DNA of 13,018 nucleotides. Source: an uncultured Eubacteriales bacterium (GTDB lineage: Bacteria > Bacillota_A > Clostridia > Oscillospirales > Acutalibacteraceae). Below, in pieces: positions 1 to 8,430 of this stretch. Location: positions 1 through 13,018 of the forward strand of contig CAKSGI010000039.1 of the NCBI GenBank assembly GCA_934454005.1, read 5' to 3'. The notes beneath the pieces were generated by a model. That model was not told the origin of the DNA. It saw only the letters and a program-made list of their open reading frames with translations, and did no database searches. The position numbers and the translations under genes were made by a program. Every line of letters begins with the position of its first letter. Position 1 is the stretch's first letter.

Positions 1-58
1 TTTTTATTTTTTTGTAACATATGTATTGTAAACCTACAAGGCTTCCGTTTTTATAGTT

Positions 59-88
59 TTGATTATCTTGAATAAATTATGTGATAAT
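59..88 (+). promoter_or_regulatory. Possible promoter for the recJ operon
   Basis: A TTGATT box (59-64) lies 18 bases before GATAAT (83-88), which is preceded by TG in an extended -10 arrangement (TGTGATAAT, 80-88). This resembles a sigma-A promoter. If real, transcription would begin near 95, which rules out the TTG codon at 59 as the recJ start and favours the one at 122. The T-rich stretch at 1-13 may be the tail of an upstream terminator, but its stem is outside the window. Confidence 0.25.
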
Positions 89-121
89 GTTACAATTAGA
101 TATTATAAGTGTGTGGTTAAA

Positions 122-2164
122 TTGAATATTAAAAGATGGATTTTTTCCAAAGTTGATAAGGAAAGGGCCTCTAAAATAGCAGAGGATTTAAATATACCAT
201 TTTTTCTTGCTACGATATTAGATATAAGGGGAATAACTGACGAAAAGTATATAAATAAGTTTTTATCATGTGATGTAGAACTCTCAGATCCTATGTTATT
301 GGCAGATATGGACAAGGCCGTTAAAAGAATTAACAAAGCCGTTGAATCTTTTGAAAAGATATGCATTTACGGGGATTATGATGCGGATGGTGTTACAGCG
401 ACGGCTCTACTTTATTCATATTTGGAATCTTGTGGTGCTAATGTTATGTATTACATTCCATGCAGAGATGAAGATGGCTATGGGCTTAATTTTACATCAA
501 TAAAAAAGCTCAAAGAAGAAAATGTTGATCTTATTATAACTGTTGATAACGGAATTGTGTCAATAGATGAGGTTGATTATGCCAATAAATTAGGAATAGA
601 TATGATTATTACAGACCACCATCAGACTAGGGATGAGATCCCTAATGCTATTGCAGTTATAGATCCGCATAGAAAAGACTGTAAAAGTTCTTTCAAAGAA
701 TTAGCAGGCGTAGGTGTTGCTTTTAAATTGGTTTTGGCATTAGAGGGTAAGGACAGAAATATAAAACAATTGTTTGAAAATTATTCAGATCTTGTGGCAA
801 TTGGAACTGTTGGAGATATAATGCCATTAGTTGATGAAAATAGAATTTTTGTTAAAGATGGACTAAAAAGTATTCGCAATACAGATAGAATAGGGATTAA
901 ATGTCTTTTAGAGGAATCTGGAATGTTTGGAAAAGAACTTTCTGCAGGAAATATTGCATTTACAATTGTTCCTAGAATAAATGCAATGGGTAGACTAAGT
1001 TGTGCAGACAAGGCTGTAAAATTATTAATTTCAGATTCTTATGAAGAATCTAGGGATTTATCTGTAGAACTTGGTGAGAATAACGCTAAAAGACAAAAAA
1101 TCGAACTTGTTATTCAAAAAGAAGTGGAGGATATATTAGAAAATAATCCAACAATAAAATATGATAGAATTCTTGTTATAGATGGAGAAGGTTGGAATAA
1201 TGGAGTTGTTGGAATTGTAGCGTCTAAAATTACAGAAAAATATTCAAAGCCTTGTATAATAATATCTAGGGATGGAAAAGAAGCCAAAGGCTCCGGCAGA
1301 AGTGTTAAAGGATTTTCTTTATATGATGCAGTATGCAGTTGTGGTGATCTCTTAACCAAATTTGGTGGACATCCTATGGCCGCAGGACTAAATATGATGA
1401 GCTGTAATATTGAAGAATTAAGAAAAAGGATTAATGAATATGCTAAAAAACTTGGTGAAGTACCTTGTCCAGAATTGAGAATAGATTGTAAACTTAATCC
1501 AAAGGCGGTTTCTGTAGATTTAATAGAACAGCTTTCGGCTTTAGAACCATTTGGAACGTCAAATCCTAAGCCAATTTTTGCGTTGTGTAAAATGAGTTTA
1601 ACAAATATCTATCCTGTTGGTGGAGGAAAGCATTTAAGGTTAAGCTTAAATAGAGATAATATTGCCCTTACGGCTATGAAATTTTCAACTTCACTTAATG
1701 AGTTTCCATATAGAGTTGGAGACATACTAGATATTGTAGTCTCCATTGATAAGTCGGAGTATAGGGGAACGGAGGAATTATCTATAATTATAAAGGACAT
1801 GAAATTATCTGATATTGATTTAGATGAAATTATAAAAGATAAAATTTTATATGAAAAATTAAAGAGAAATGAAGAAATATCTGATAAAGATATTAAGTCG
1901 ATAAAACCAAATAGAGATGAATTTGCTAAGGTGTATAGATACTTTAGAGAAAATAATGGTTGGAATTCAAGCATAGATGTGTTGACTTATAGACTAAATG
2001 ATAAAAATATTAATTTTATAAAGGCAATTATAATAATAGACATAATGGCTGAATTGGGGATAATTAAAGTTGAAAATATCGGGGATGTATATAATATAAA
2101 CTTAGTTGATATAGGGAAAAAAGTGGATTTAAATTCATCTGTAATATTATCTAATTTAAAATAG
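122..2164 (+). CDS. recJ: Single-stranded-DNA-specific exonuclease RecJ
   Basis: RecJ is a cytoplasmic Mg/Mn-dependent 5'-3' exonuclease on single-stranded DNA that acts in recombination, mismatch and base-excision repair. From the TTG at 122 the protein has 680 residues. The DHH-family motifs are all visible: DYDADG at about 85-90, DNG near 145, the DHH triad at about 165-167 (TDHHQ), and the DHHA1 nucleic-acid-binding motif GGHPMAAG near 415. An OB-like segment follows, then a lysine-rich C-terminal extension of roughly 100 residues, as in longer Firmicute RecJ proteins. The frame is open back to a TTG at 59, but homologues usually begin just before a K-R-W-x-x motif, which here is N-I-K-R-W-I directly after the codon at 122. 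No strong ribosome binding site precedes either TTG, so the start is uncertain while the identity is firm. It is the first gene of the housekeeping run. Confidence 0.93.
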   Translation: MNIKRWIFSKVDKERASKIAEDLNIPFFLATILDIRGITDEKYINKFLSCDVELSDPMLLADMDKAVKRINKAVESFEKICIYGDYDADGVTATALLYSYLESCGANVMYYIPCRDEDGYGLNFTSIKKLKEENVDLIITVDNGIVSIDEVDYANKLGIDMIITDHHQTRDEIPNAIAVIDPHRKDCKSSFKELAGVGVAFKLVLALEGKDRNIKQLFENYSDLVAIGTVGDIMPLVDENRIFVKDGLKSIRNTDRIGIKCLLEESGMFGKELSAGNIAFTIVPRINAMGRLSCADKAVKLLISDSYEESRDLSVELGENNAKRQKIELVIQKEVEDILENNPTIKYDRILVIDGEGWNNGVVGIVASKITEKYSKPCIIISRDGKEAKGSGRSVKGFSLYDAVCSCGDLLTKFGGHPMAAGLNMMSCNIEELRKRINEYAKKLGEVPCPELRIDCKLNPKAVSVDLIEQLSALEPFGTSNPKPIFALCKMSLTNIYPVGGGKHLRLSLNRDNIALTAMKFSTSLNEFPYRVGDILDIVVSIDKSEYRGTEELSIIIKDMKLSDIDLDEIIKDKILYEKLKRNEEISDKDIKSIKPNRDEFAKVYRYFRENNGWNSSIDVLTYRLNDKNINFIKAIIIIDIMAELGIIKVENIGDVYNINLVDIGKKVDLNSSVILSNLK

Positions 2165-2181
2165 ATTGGGGTCAGATTTTA

Positions 2182-4374
2182 ATGTTAAAGGGAAAGAACT
2201 ATAATAGTTATGATCAACTGATTGATATGATTAATGATGTAGACAAGAACTTTGACAAAAATGTGATTGATAAAGCTTATCATTTTGCATTAGAAGCCCA
2301 TGGGGATCAGAAAAGAAAAACAGGAGAACCTTACATATTACATCCAATATCTGTTGCATGTATTTTAGTGGAGCTAGGTATGGACACAGATTCTATAGTT
2401 GCGGCATTGTTGCATGATGTAGTAGAAGATACAGATGTAGAGCTTGAGACAATTAAAAAGAAGTTTGGACAAGAAATAGCAAATTTAATAGATGGTGTAA
2501 CTAAAATAGGAAAGATTCCACTCTCTTCAAGAGAAGAACAGCAAGCAGAAAATATAAGAAAAATGCTGATAGCTATGGCGGATGATATAAGAGTTATAAT
2601 TATAAAGCTAGCTGATAGGCTTAACAATATGAGAACTATAGATTGTATGTCAGAACAAAAGCGCAGAGATAAGGCTCTTGAAACTATGGAGGTTTATGCA
2701 CCAATTGCACATAGATTAGGTATACGTGCAATTAAAGAAGAGATGGAAGACATATCTTTAAGATATTTAGATCCGGTCGCTTATAAAGAAATTGAAGATA
2801 CCATGAATTTAAAAAAGTCCAATAGGCAAGAGTTTATTGAAAAAACAAAAAAGAATATAATGAAAAGAGTTTCTAAATATATACCTAATGTTCATCTTGA
2901 GGGAAGAGTAAAAAGTGTAAATGGCATATATAGAAAAGTGTTTGTTCAAGGAAAGTCTATTGAGGAAATCTATGATATATATGCAGTTAGAGTTATTGTG
3001 GATACAGTAAACGATTGTTATAATGTTTTAGGAATAATACATGATATTTATACTCCACTTCCAAATAGGTTTAAAGATTATATATCAACACCTAAACCTA
3101 ATTTTTATCAATCTTTACATACAACCGTTATAGGTGGAGAGGGAATACCATTTGAAGTTCAAATAAGAACATGGGAGATGCATCATACAGCCGAATATGG
3201 TATAGCGGCTCATTGGAAATATAAATTAGGTGGAACGGTAAAAAAGGATAATGTTGAAAAGCGCTTGACATGGATAAGACAAATGCTAGAAAATCAAAAA
3301 GATAGCGATGATGCAACAGATTTAGTTAGAAATATAAAGTATGACTTGGGTTCAGAGGAAGTTTTTGTTTTTACGCCTAAAGGAGATGTTATAAGTTTGC
3401 CTCAGGGAGCGACTGTTATAGATTTTGCCTATGCTATACATAGTGCGGTGGGAAATCGTATGGTAGGGGCAAAAGTAGATAGAAAAATAGTTCCTATAGA
3501 CTATAAAATGAAAACTGGTGAAATAGTTGAAATAATGACAACTAAAGAAGTTGTGAAAGGACCTAGTCGAGATTGGTTAAAAATAGTGAAGACAAGCGAG
3601 GCTAGGAATAAAATAAGGCAATGGTTTAAAAAAGAAAAAAGAGAAGAAAATATAATTGAAGGAAAATTAGAATTAGAAAAAGAGTTAAAAAGAAATAATA
3701 TAAATCTTAACGAAGCGGATATGCAAAACTTTTTACAAATTATTTCAAAGAAAAGAAAATGTAATAGTATAGAGGACTTATATGCGTCTATAGGGTATGG
3801 TGGAACACAAGTTTGGCGTATTATGCCGCGTGTTAAGGATGAATATTTAAAAAATTATTCTAAAGAGTCTCAAAAGCATATTGACAAAGTAGAAAATAAA
3901 AATAGTAAAAATAAAGAATCGACTTCTTCTGGTATTATAGTTGATGGAATAGATAATTGTTTAATTAAATTTTCAAAGTGTTGCAATCCATTACCAGGAG
4001 ATGATATAATAGGCTTTATAACTAGAGGATATGGAGTATCGGTTCATAAGAGGAATTGTACTAATGTTCCAAAAGATATAGAATCGTTTCAAGATCCTAA
4101 AAGATGGATACCTGTTCGTTGGGCAGATAAGGTTAAAGAAAAATTCGCAACAACGCTTGAAATAGTTGCTTCTGATAGAACAGGGCTTTTGGCTGATATA
4201 ACATTGCAGCTTTCCTCTATGCATATTTTTATTCATTCGTTAAATTCAAGGCATACAGATGATAATCATGCTATTGTATATGCAACAATTACTATTAATG
4301 ATATTGAACATCTAAAAAACATTACTTCTAGGTTAAGTAAAATAAAAGGCATAACGTCTATTAAACGTTCGTAA
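2182..4374 (+). CDS. rel: Bifunctional (p)ppGpp synthetase/hydrolase, RelA/SpoT family
   Basis: This protein makes and degrades the stringent-response alarmone (p)ppGpp, using ATP with GDP/GTP for synthesis. Its 730 residues match the long ribosome-associated Rel family. Domains in order: HD hydrolase (about 25-180) with H54 and the H-D-x-x-E-D motif at 78-83; synthetase (about 240-350) with R-F-K-D at 296-299, the form typical of bifunctional Rel rather than the acidic E-x-D-D of hydrolase-dead RelA; TGS (about 392-452); a conserved-cysteine domain with C600-C601; and a C-terminal ACT domain (about 657-730). Both catalytic centres look intact, so it should be bifunctional. The ATG follows recJ by 17 bases with a GGGG-type ribosome binding site at 2168-2171. 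A basic, serine-rich linker (about 560-590) precedes the cysteine domain. The family name rel is used because relA in the strict sense would imply a synthetase-only enzyme. Confidence 0.95.
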   Translation: MLKGKNYNSYDQLIDMINDVDKNFDKNVIDKAYHFALEAHGDQKRKTGEPYILHPISVACILVELGMDTDSIVAALLHDVVEDTDVELETIKKKFGQEIANLIDGVTKIGKIPLSSREEQQAENIRKMLIAMADDIRVIIIKLADRLNNMRTIDCMSEQKRRDKALETMEVYAPIAHRLGIRAIKEEMEDISLRYLDPVAYKEIEDTMNLKKSNRQEFIEKTKKNIMKRVSKYIPNVHLEGRVKSVNGIYRKVFVQGKSIEEIYDIYAVRVIVDTVNDCYNVLGIIHDIYTPLPNRFKDYISTPKPNFYQSLHTTVIGGEGIPFEVQIRTWEMHHTAEYGIAAHWKYKLGGTVKKDNVEKRLTWIRQMLENQKDSDDATDLVRNIKYDLGSEEVFVFTPKGDVISLPQGATVIDFAYAIHSAVGNRMVGAKVDRKIVPIDYKMKTGEIVEIMTTKEVVKGPSRDWLKIVKTSEARNKIRQWFKKEKREENIIEGKLELEKELKRNNINLNEADMQNFLQIISKKRKCNSIEDLYASIGYGGTQVWRIMPRVKDEYLKNYSKESQKHIDKVENKNSKNKESTSSGIIVDGIDNCLIKFSKCCNPLPGDDIIGFITRGYGVSVHKRNCTNVPKDIESFQDPKRWIPVRWADKVKEKFATTLEIVASDRTGLLADITLQLSSMHIFIHSLNSRHTDDNHAIVYATITINDIEHLKNITSRLSKIKGITSIKRS

Positions 4375-4399
4375 AAAATTTATTTTTAAAGGAGAATAT

Positions 4400-4861
4400 A
4401 TGAAAGCAGTTTTACAAAGAGTGTTATATGCATCTGTTAGCATTAATTCAGAGGAAATAAGCTCAATAAATAAAGGATATCTTATTCTTTTGGGGATAGA
4501 TAAAGATGATGAACTTAGTGAGTGCGAAATTTTATCATCAAAGGTTTATGATTTGAGAATATTTGAAGATGACAATAAAAAAATGAATTTATCGATATCT
4601 GATATAGATGGAGAAATTCTAGTTGTTCCAAATTTTACTATTTGCGCTGATTGTAGAAAGGGAAAAAGACCATCATTTATCAACGCTAAAAGTCCGGACA
4701 AAGCAAAGTTACTTTATGAAAAATTTTGTGATAGTCTAAGAAAGAAAAATATAAAAAAATTAAAAACAGGAGTATTTGGCGCAGACATGCAGGTAAACAT
4801 CTTAAATGATGGACCTGTAACAATTATTCTTGATTCAAAGGAGCTAAAAAGGAAATGTTGA
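4400..4861 (+). CDS. dtd: D-aminoacyl-tRNA deacylase
   Basis: Dtd hydrolyses D-aminoacyl-tRNA and also mischarged Gly-tRNA(Ala), recycling tRNA and keeping D-residues out of translation. The 153-residue length is close to the usual 145-150. The N-terminus M-K-A-V-L-Q-R-V matches the family opening, K-G-K-R-P-S-F lies near 87-93, and the cross-subunit Gly-cisPro motif N-D-G-P-V-T is at 136-141. An oddity is the active-site segment usually read S-Q-F-T at 77-80: here it is P-N-F-T (P77, N78). The ATG at 4400 follows a clear AAAGGAG (4388-4394). The gene begins 25 bases after rel and overlaps the next gene by 7 bases, as in other Firmicutes where rel and dtd are adjacent. Confidence 0.92.
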   Translation: MKAVLQRVLYASVSINSEEISSINKGYLILLGIDKDDELSECEILSSKVYDLRIFEDDNKKMNLSISDIDGEILVVPNFTICADCRKGKRPSFINAKSPDKAKLLYEKFCDSLRKKNIKKLKTGVFGADMQVNILNDGPVTIILDSKELKRKC

Positions 4862-5484
4862 GTATAGAGACATATCCGGTGGGGATCTTAAAGACGAATT
4901 GTTATTTAATAAAGGATTTAAGTACGGGTAAAATTGCTATTGTGGATCCTGGAAGCAGCACTAAAGAGTTAGATTTGGAAATTGAAAGTAATAAATTGAT
5001 GATTGAATATATACTATTAACTCATGGACATTTTGACCATATAAAGTCTGTTAGTAAATATAAAAATATTACAGGAGCCAAAGTTGTAGCTTGTAAAGAA
5101 GAAGAAACACTTATCAAAAATCCTGATTTAAATTTATCATCAAGATATACGCCAAATGGTGTAGATGAGTTTCATATAGATATTTTATTATCAGATAAAG
5201 AGACGATTATGCTTGGTAAAACAAAGATAGAATTATTTTATACTCCGGGGCATACTCATGGAAGCTGTTGCTATATATTGGATAATAATATAATGTCGGG
5301 TGACACATTATTTAAAGGAGAAATAGGAAGAACAGATTTGGCAACGGGAGACTATAAGGATATGAAGAGGTCACTGAAAAAACTTTTTGAACTTAATGGA
5401 GACTACAAGGTTTATCCGGGCCATGGAGATAAAACAGGTCTTGATTTCGAAAAAAGAAACAATAGATATTTTAAAGGATTGTAA
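4855..5484 (+). CDS. Metallo-beta-lactamase-fold hydrolase (glyoxalase II-like)
   Basis: This is a 209-residue MBL-fold metal hydrolase of the small YcbL/GloB-like group. All metal ligands are visible: T-H-G-H-F-D-H at 56-62 (H57, H59, D61, H62), H133 in G-H-T-H-G, D150 in S-G-D-T-L-F, and H190 in Y-P-G-H-G-D. It should bind two metal ions and hydrolyse a thioester such as S-lactoylglutathione or a related thiol ester. The C-terminal helical substrate domain of classical GloB is absent, and most Clostridia lack glutathione, so the natural substrate is unknown. Its ATG overlaps the end of dtd by 7 bases and is served by AAAGGAG (4837-4843) inside dtd, implying translational coupling. It sits in the same place in many clostridial rel operons. 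The fold is sure; the substrate is not. Confidence 0.88.
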   Translation: MLSIETYPVGILKTNCYLIKDLSTGKIAIVDPGSSTKELDLEIESNKLMIEYILLTHGHFDHIKSVSKYKNITGAKVVACKEEETLIKNPDLNLSSRYTPNGVDEFHIDILLSDKETIMLGKTKIELFYTPGHTHGSCCYILDNNIMSGDTLFKGEIGRTDLATGDYKDMKRSLKKLFELNGDYKVYPGHGDKTGLDFEKRNNRYFKGL

Positions 5485-5487
5485 ATA

Positions 5488-6966
5488 ATGAATCTTTATA
5501 TAGATAATCACAAGTTTATTTATGAAACGGAAAATATATGTAGACTATTTTTCCCTAATAGTAAGTTTAAAGTCATAAAAAACACAAAACCATGTGAGAG
5601 CGATGATGAATTTATTTATACTAATATTACTATTGAAAATGATGAGGCGATTATCGAGGCTATAGTAAAACTTAAAGGGGAAATTAAAAAAAAATATTCA
5701 AAGGTTTTTACTTATGATACAGATTTCGAAAATGAATGCGAAAGGCAAGTAGCTATTATTTTATTTGAAATATTAGATAGTTTTGAAAAAATTCATCCCC
5801 CTTGGGGAATTATCACAGGAATACGTCCAGTTAAATTAATGAGGAGGTTAATAAAGGAGAGAGGAACACAAAAGACAATTGATTATTTTAAGAATGTATT
5901 TTTAGTTTCTGCTGAAAAACTTAATTTATGCTATGAAACAATGGGGAACGAACAAAAATTAATAGATTTATCTAAAAGTAATTCTTTTAGTTTGTATATA
6001 TCAATACCTTTTTGTCCTACAAGATGTACATATTGTTCATTTGTTTCTCAGTCAATAGAAAAAGCCAAAAGGCTTATTCCTGAGTATGTAGAGTTACTTT
6101 GCAAAGAGATTAAATATACGGCAAGAATTTCTAATCAGTTAAATCTTAAATTAGAAACTGTTTATATAGGTGGAGGGACACCAACAACACTTTTGCCAGA
6201 CCAAATGTTTAAACTGCTAACTGCTATAAAGGATAGTTTTAATTTAGACTCTTGTAGAGAATTTACAGTTGAAGCGGGAAGGCCTGATACCGTGACAAAT
6301 GAAATATTGAGTGTTATAAAATCATTTAATGTGAATAGAATTAGTATTAACCCACAAACATTGAATAATGAAATTCTAAAGAAAATAGGACGTAAACATA
6401 CTGCAAATCAAACAATAGATGCTTTTAATATGGCTAGGAAGTGTGGGTTTAATAATATAAATATGGATTTAATAGCTGGTTTACCGGATGAATCTTACGA
6501 AAGTTTTGCCAATACATTAAATAATATTTGCCAACTTTCACCCGAAAATATAACAGTGCACTCATTGTCAATAAAAAAAGCATCTAAACTAACAGAAAAC
6601 GGTAATGAATTTAAATTAGAGGATTCTATAAAAACATCAAATATGTTGAAGTTTGCATATTATAAATTGAAAACTAATAATTATATACCTTACTATCTTT
6701 ATAGGCAGAGCCGGATTGTGGGTAATCACGAAAATGTTGGTTGGGCTAAGACGAATCATGAATGCCTTTACAATGTGTATATAATGGATGAAACACATAC
6801 TATTCTTGCATGTGGAGCGGGGGCAGTTACAAAATTAAAACAACCAGGTGGCAATTATATTGAAAGGATATTTAATTATAAGTTTCCTTATGAATACATT
6901 TCGTCATTTGAAGAAATGATGAAAAGAAAGGAGAAGGTAATAGAATTTTATGAGAAATTTCAGTAA
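5488..6966 (+). CDS. hemZ: HemZ-type coproporphyrinogen III oxidase-like radical SAM protein
   Basis: This radical SAM enzyme belongs to the HemN/HemZ family, whose members oxidise coproporphyrinogen III without oxygen in haem synthesis or act as haem-handling relatives. The 492 residues comprise an N-terminal extension of about 165 residues, including the HemZ-typical P-W-G-I-I-T-G-I-R-P-V-K block (about 105-116). The radical SAM barrel follows, with the 4Fe-4S cluster motif C176-x3-C180-x2-C183, the SAM-binding G-G-G-T-P (228-232), I-N-P-Q-T near 290, and M-D-L-I-A-G-L-P further on. The ATG at 5488 lies 3 bases after the MBL stop, with AAAGGA at 5473-5478. No other haem gene is in view, and HemZ proteins occur in Clostridia with incomplete haem pathways, so true coproporphyrinogen oxidase activity is unproven. 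The gene's end overlaps the kinase by 17 bases. Confidence 0.88.
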   Translation: MNLYIDNHKFIYETENICRLFFPNSKFKVIKNTKPCESDDEFIYTNITIENDEAIIEAIVKLKGEIKKKYSKVFTYDTDFENECERQVAIILFEILDSFEKIHPPWGIITGIRPVKLMRRLIKERGTQKTIDYFKNVFLVSAEKLNLCYETMGNEQKLIDLSKSNSFSLYISIPFCPTRCTYCSFVSQSIEKAKRLIPEYVELLCKEIKYTARISNQLNLKLETVYIGGGTPTTLLPDQMFKLLTAIKDSFNLDSCREFTVEAGRPDTVTNEILSVIKSFNVNRISINPQTLNNEILKKIGRKHTANQTIDAFNMARKCGFNNINMDLIAGLPDESYESFANTLNNICQLSPENITVHSLSIKKASKLTENGNEFKLEDSIKTSNMLKFAYYKLKTNNYIPYYLYRQSRIVGNHENVGWAKTNHECLYNVYIMDETHTILACGAGAVTKLKQPGGNYIERIFNYKFPYEYISSFEEMMKRKEKVIEFYEKFQ

Positions 6967-7909
6967 TTCATACAATAAATTTGTGTTTGGGTTAGAACAA
7001 ATAAATGAAGCAGCGGCAAAATATCCAAAAGAGTTTGTTGACAGTATGGAGATGATGTTTAAGAAGGAAATTTCAGATCTTGCAAGTTTTGTTTTGAAGC
7101 CCGAAAATAAATGTAAAATTTTAATGCTTGCAGGACCTTCCAGTAGTGGAAAAACTACTACAGCATATAAATTAAGAGACGAGTTGATAAAAAGGGGAAG
7201 AAGAACTATAATAATATCACTAGATGACTTCTATTTAGGTAAAGGTAAAGCTCCTATATTATTAGATGGTAAACATGATTATGAAGCTGTTGAGGCTCTC
7301 GATGTTCAAGCGGTCAAGGATTGTTTGTTTTCTCTTATGCAGAATAGATTTTGTGATGCCCCTAAATTTGACTTTAAAACAAAATCTCCGTTTAAGGATA
7401 AAATGCATATTGAGCTAGGTGAGGATGACATTGTAATAGTAGAGGGCCTTCATGCATTGAATCCTATATTTACATCTAGCTTTCCTAAAAAAGAGGGAAT
7501 ATTAAAAGCTTATATAAGTGTAAAGCAAGGGATAAAAGACTATAATGGAGTGGTGTTTTCTAGAAGAGATGTTAGGCTTGTTAGAAGATTAGCAAGGGAC
7601 TATAGGTCTAGAGGCGCAGATGCAGAGGATACTTTATCGATGTGGGACTCTGTAGCAAGGGGAGAATTTCTATATATACATCCATTTAAGAGAACTAGTG
7701 ATGTTACGGTGAATTCTATTCATATTTATGAACCATGTGTACTTTGCCATCAGGCAATGCCATTATTAAGATCAATTAATAAGGATAGTGTATATTTTAA
7801 ATTTTCTAGGAGAATTCTATCAAGTATAGAAAGATTTTATCCAATTGATATAGAGCTTGTTCCAACGGACTCTTTAATTCGTGAATTTATTGGTGGAGGT
7901 ATTTATTGA
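6950..7909 (+). CDS. Uridine kinase-like nucleoside kinase (short form)
   Basis: This 319-residue P-loop kinase of the phosphoribulokinase/uridine kinase family probably phosphorylates a nucleoside (uridine/cytidine class) for nucleotide salvage. The Walker A motif G-P-S-S-S-G-K-T-T is at 62-70. S-L-D-D-F-Y follows near 95, then I-V-E-G-L-H-A-L-N-P (a Walker B-like core) near 163, and an arginine-rich lid with R-L-V-R-R and R-D-Y-R-x-R-G. These match the C-terminal kinase half of a clostridial family that, as I recall, is usually about 550 residues with an N-terminal TGS/ThrRS-like half. Here only about 60 residues precede the P-loop, so the N-terminal half is absent. The ATG at 6950 overlaps hemZ by 17 bases, with AAAGGAG and AGAAGG at 6927-6938. 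The exact nucleoside substrate cannot be read from sequence. Confidence 0.85.
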   Translation: MRNFSNSYNKFVFGLEQINEAAAKYPKEFVDSMEMMFKKEISDLASFVLKPENKCKILMLAGPSSSGKTTTAYKLRDELIKRGRRTIIISLDDFYLGKGKAPILLDGKHDYEAVEALDVQAVKDCLFSLMQNRFCDAPKFDFKTKSPFKDKMHIELGEDDIVIVEGLHALNPIFTSSFPKKEGILKAYISVKQGIKDYNGVVFSRRDVRLVRRLARDYRSRGADAEDTLSMWDSVARGEFLYIHPFKRTSDVTVNSIHIYEPCVLCHQAMPLLRSINKDSVYFKFSRRILSSIERFYPIDIELVPTDSLIREFIGGGIY

Positions 7910-7935
7910 AATAATTATGCCGATAAAAATATAAG
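7906..7935 (+). promoter_or_regulatory. Probable sigma-A promoter of the zinc-ribbon gene
   Basis: TTGAAA (7906-7911, overlapping the kinase stop codon) and TATAAG (7930-7935) are spaced by 18 bases, each one mismatch from the consensus. The gene begins at 7963 after a good ribosome binding site. This suggests that the zinc-ribbon gene can be transcribed separately from the upstream operon. Confidence 0.45.
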
Positions 7936-7962
7936 AATATTATAAAAAATGAGGTGCTTTTT

Positions 7963-8361
7963 ATGGGACTATTTGAAGATACGTTTGTAACATTAAAATC
8001 TGCAGCAAATGTTGCTGTTGAGAAAACGGGAAAAATTATTGATGCGTCTAAGCTTAAAATTAGTTTATCTGAGCAGAATAGTAAGTTGACTAAATGTTTT
8101 GAAGATTTGGGTAGACTTACTTATACTTCAACTAAGAATTTTAATGCAGTTGATGATCAAAGAGATAGTATCATCAAAAATATTGATACAATCTATGATA
8201 AAATAAAAGAAATAAACGATCAAATAGCGTTAACAAAGGATAAGGAAGTATGTGAAAAATGTGGTTATATTAATGACAAAGATATGATTTATTGCGGTAA
8301 GTGTGGATCTTTACTGAAAAAGGAACATGAAGAAATACCTATAGATGAAACTGAGGTATAA
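7963..8361 (+). CDS. Small protein with helical N-terminus and C-terminal zinc ribbon
   Basis: This 132-residue protein has unknown function. The N-terminal 85 or so residues are charged and helical and may form a coiled coil (about 20-85). The C-terminus is a four-cysteine zinc ribbon: C97-x2-C100, then C111-x2-C114, with an I-Y-C-G-K-C-G second knuckle. A short acidic tail follows. There is no signal peptide or membrane segment, so it is probably cytoplasmic. The ATG at 7963 is chosen because GAGGTG (7951-7956) lies six bases ahead. An in-frame GTG at 7954 falls inside that ribosome binding site and is not the start. It is the last gene before the strong terminator. Similar short zinc-ribbon proteins are common in Clostridia and usually uncharacterised; such domains often mediate protein or nucleic-acid contacts, but I assign no role. 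Confidence 0.8.
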   Translation: MGLFEDTFVTLKSAANVAVEKTGKIIDASKLKISLSEQNSKLTKCFEDLGRLTYTSTKNFNAVDDQRDSIIKNIDTIYDKIKEINDQIALTKDKEVCEKCGYINDKDMIYCGKCGSLLKKEHEEIPIDETEV

Positions 8362-8374
8362 ATAAAATTTTAAT

Positions 8375-8425
8375 AAAAAGCTTGTGTTAATGCTTCGAGT
8401 ACGGAGCTATTAACGCAAGCTTTTT
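8375..8425 (+). terminator. Strong intrinsic terminator of the housekeeping operon
   Basis: An almost perfect hairpin follows the zinc-ribbon gene by 13 bases. Positions 8375-8391 pair with 8409-8425, with a single G-T wobble (8385/8415). After a bulged T8408 the stem continues, 8392-8397 with 8402-8407, closing on the tetraloop AGTA (8398-8401). The right arm ends in TTTTTGTTTT. The A5 run on the left arm means it could also stop transcripts from the other strand. Confidence 0.9.
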
Positions 8426-8430
8426 GTTTT

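Noticed and set aside
59..121. recJ starting at the TTG at 59
   Set aside because: The added 21 residues do not look like the RecJ N-terminus, there is no ribosome binding site, and a possible promoter overlaps them. The TTG at 122 fits better, though it too lacks a strong site.
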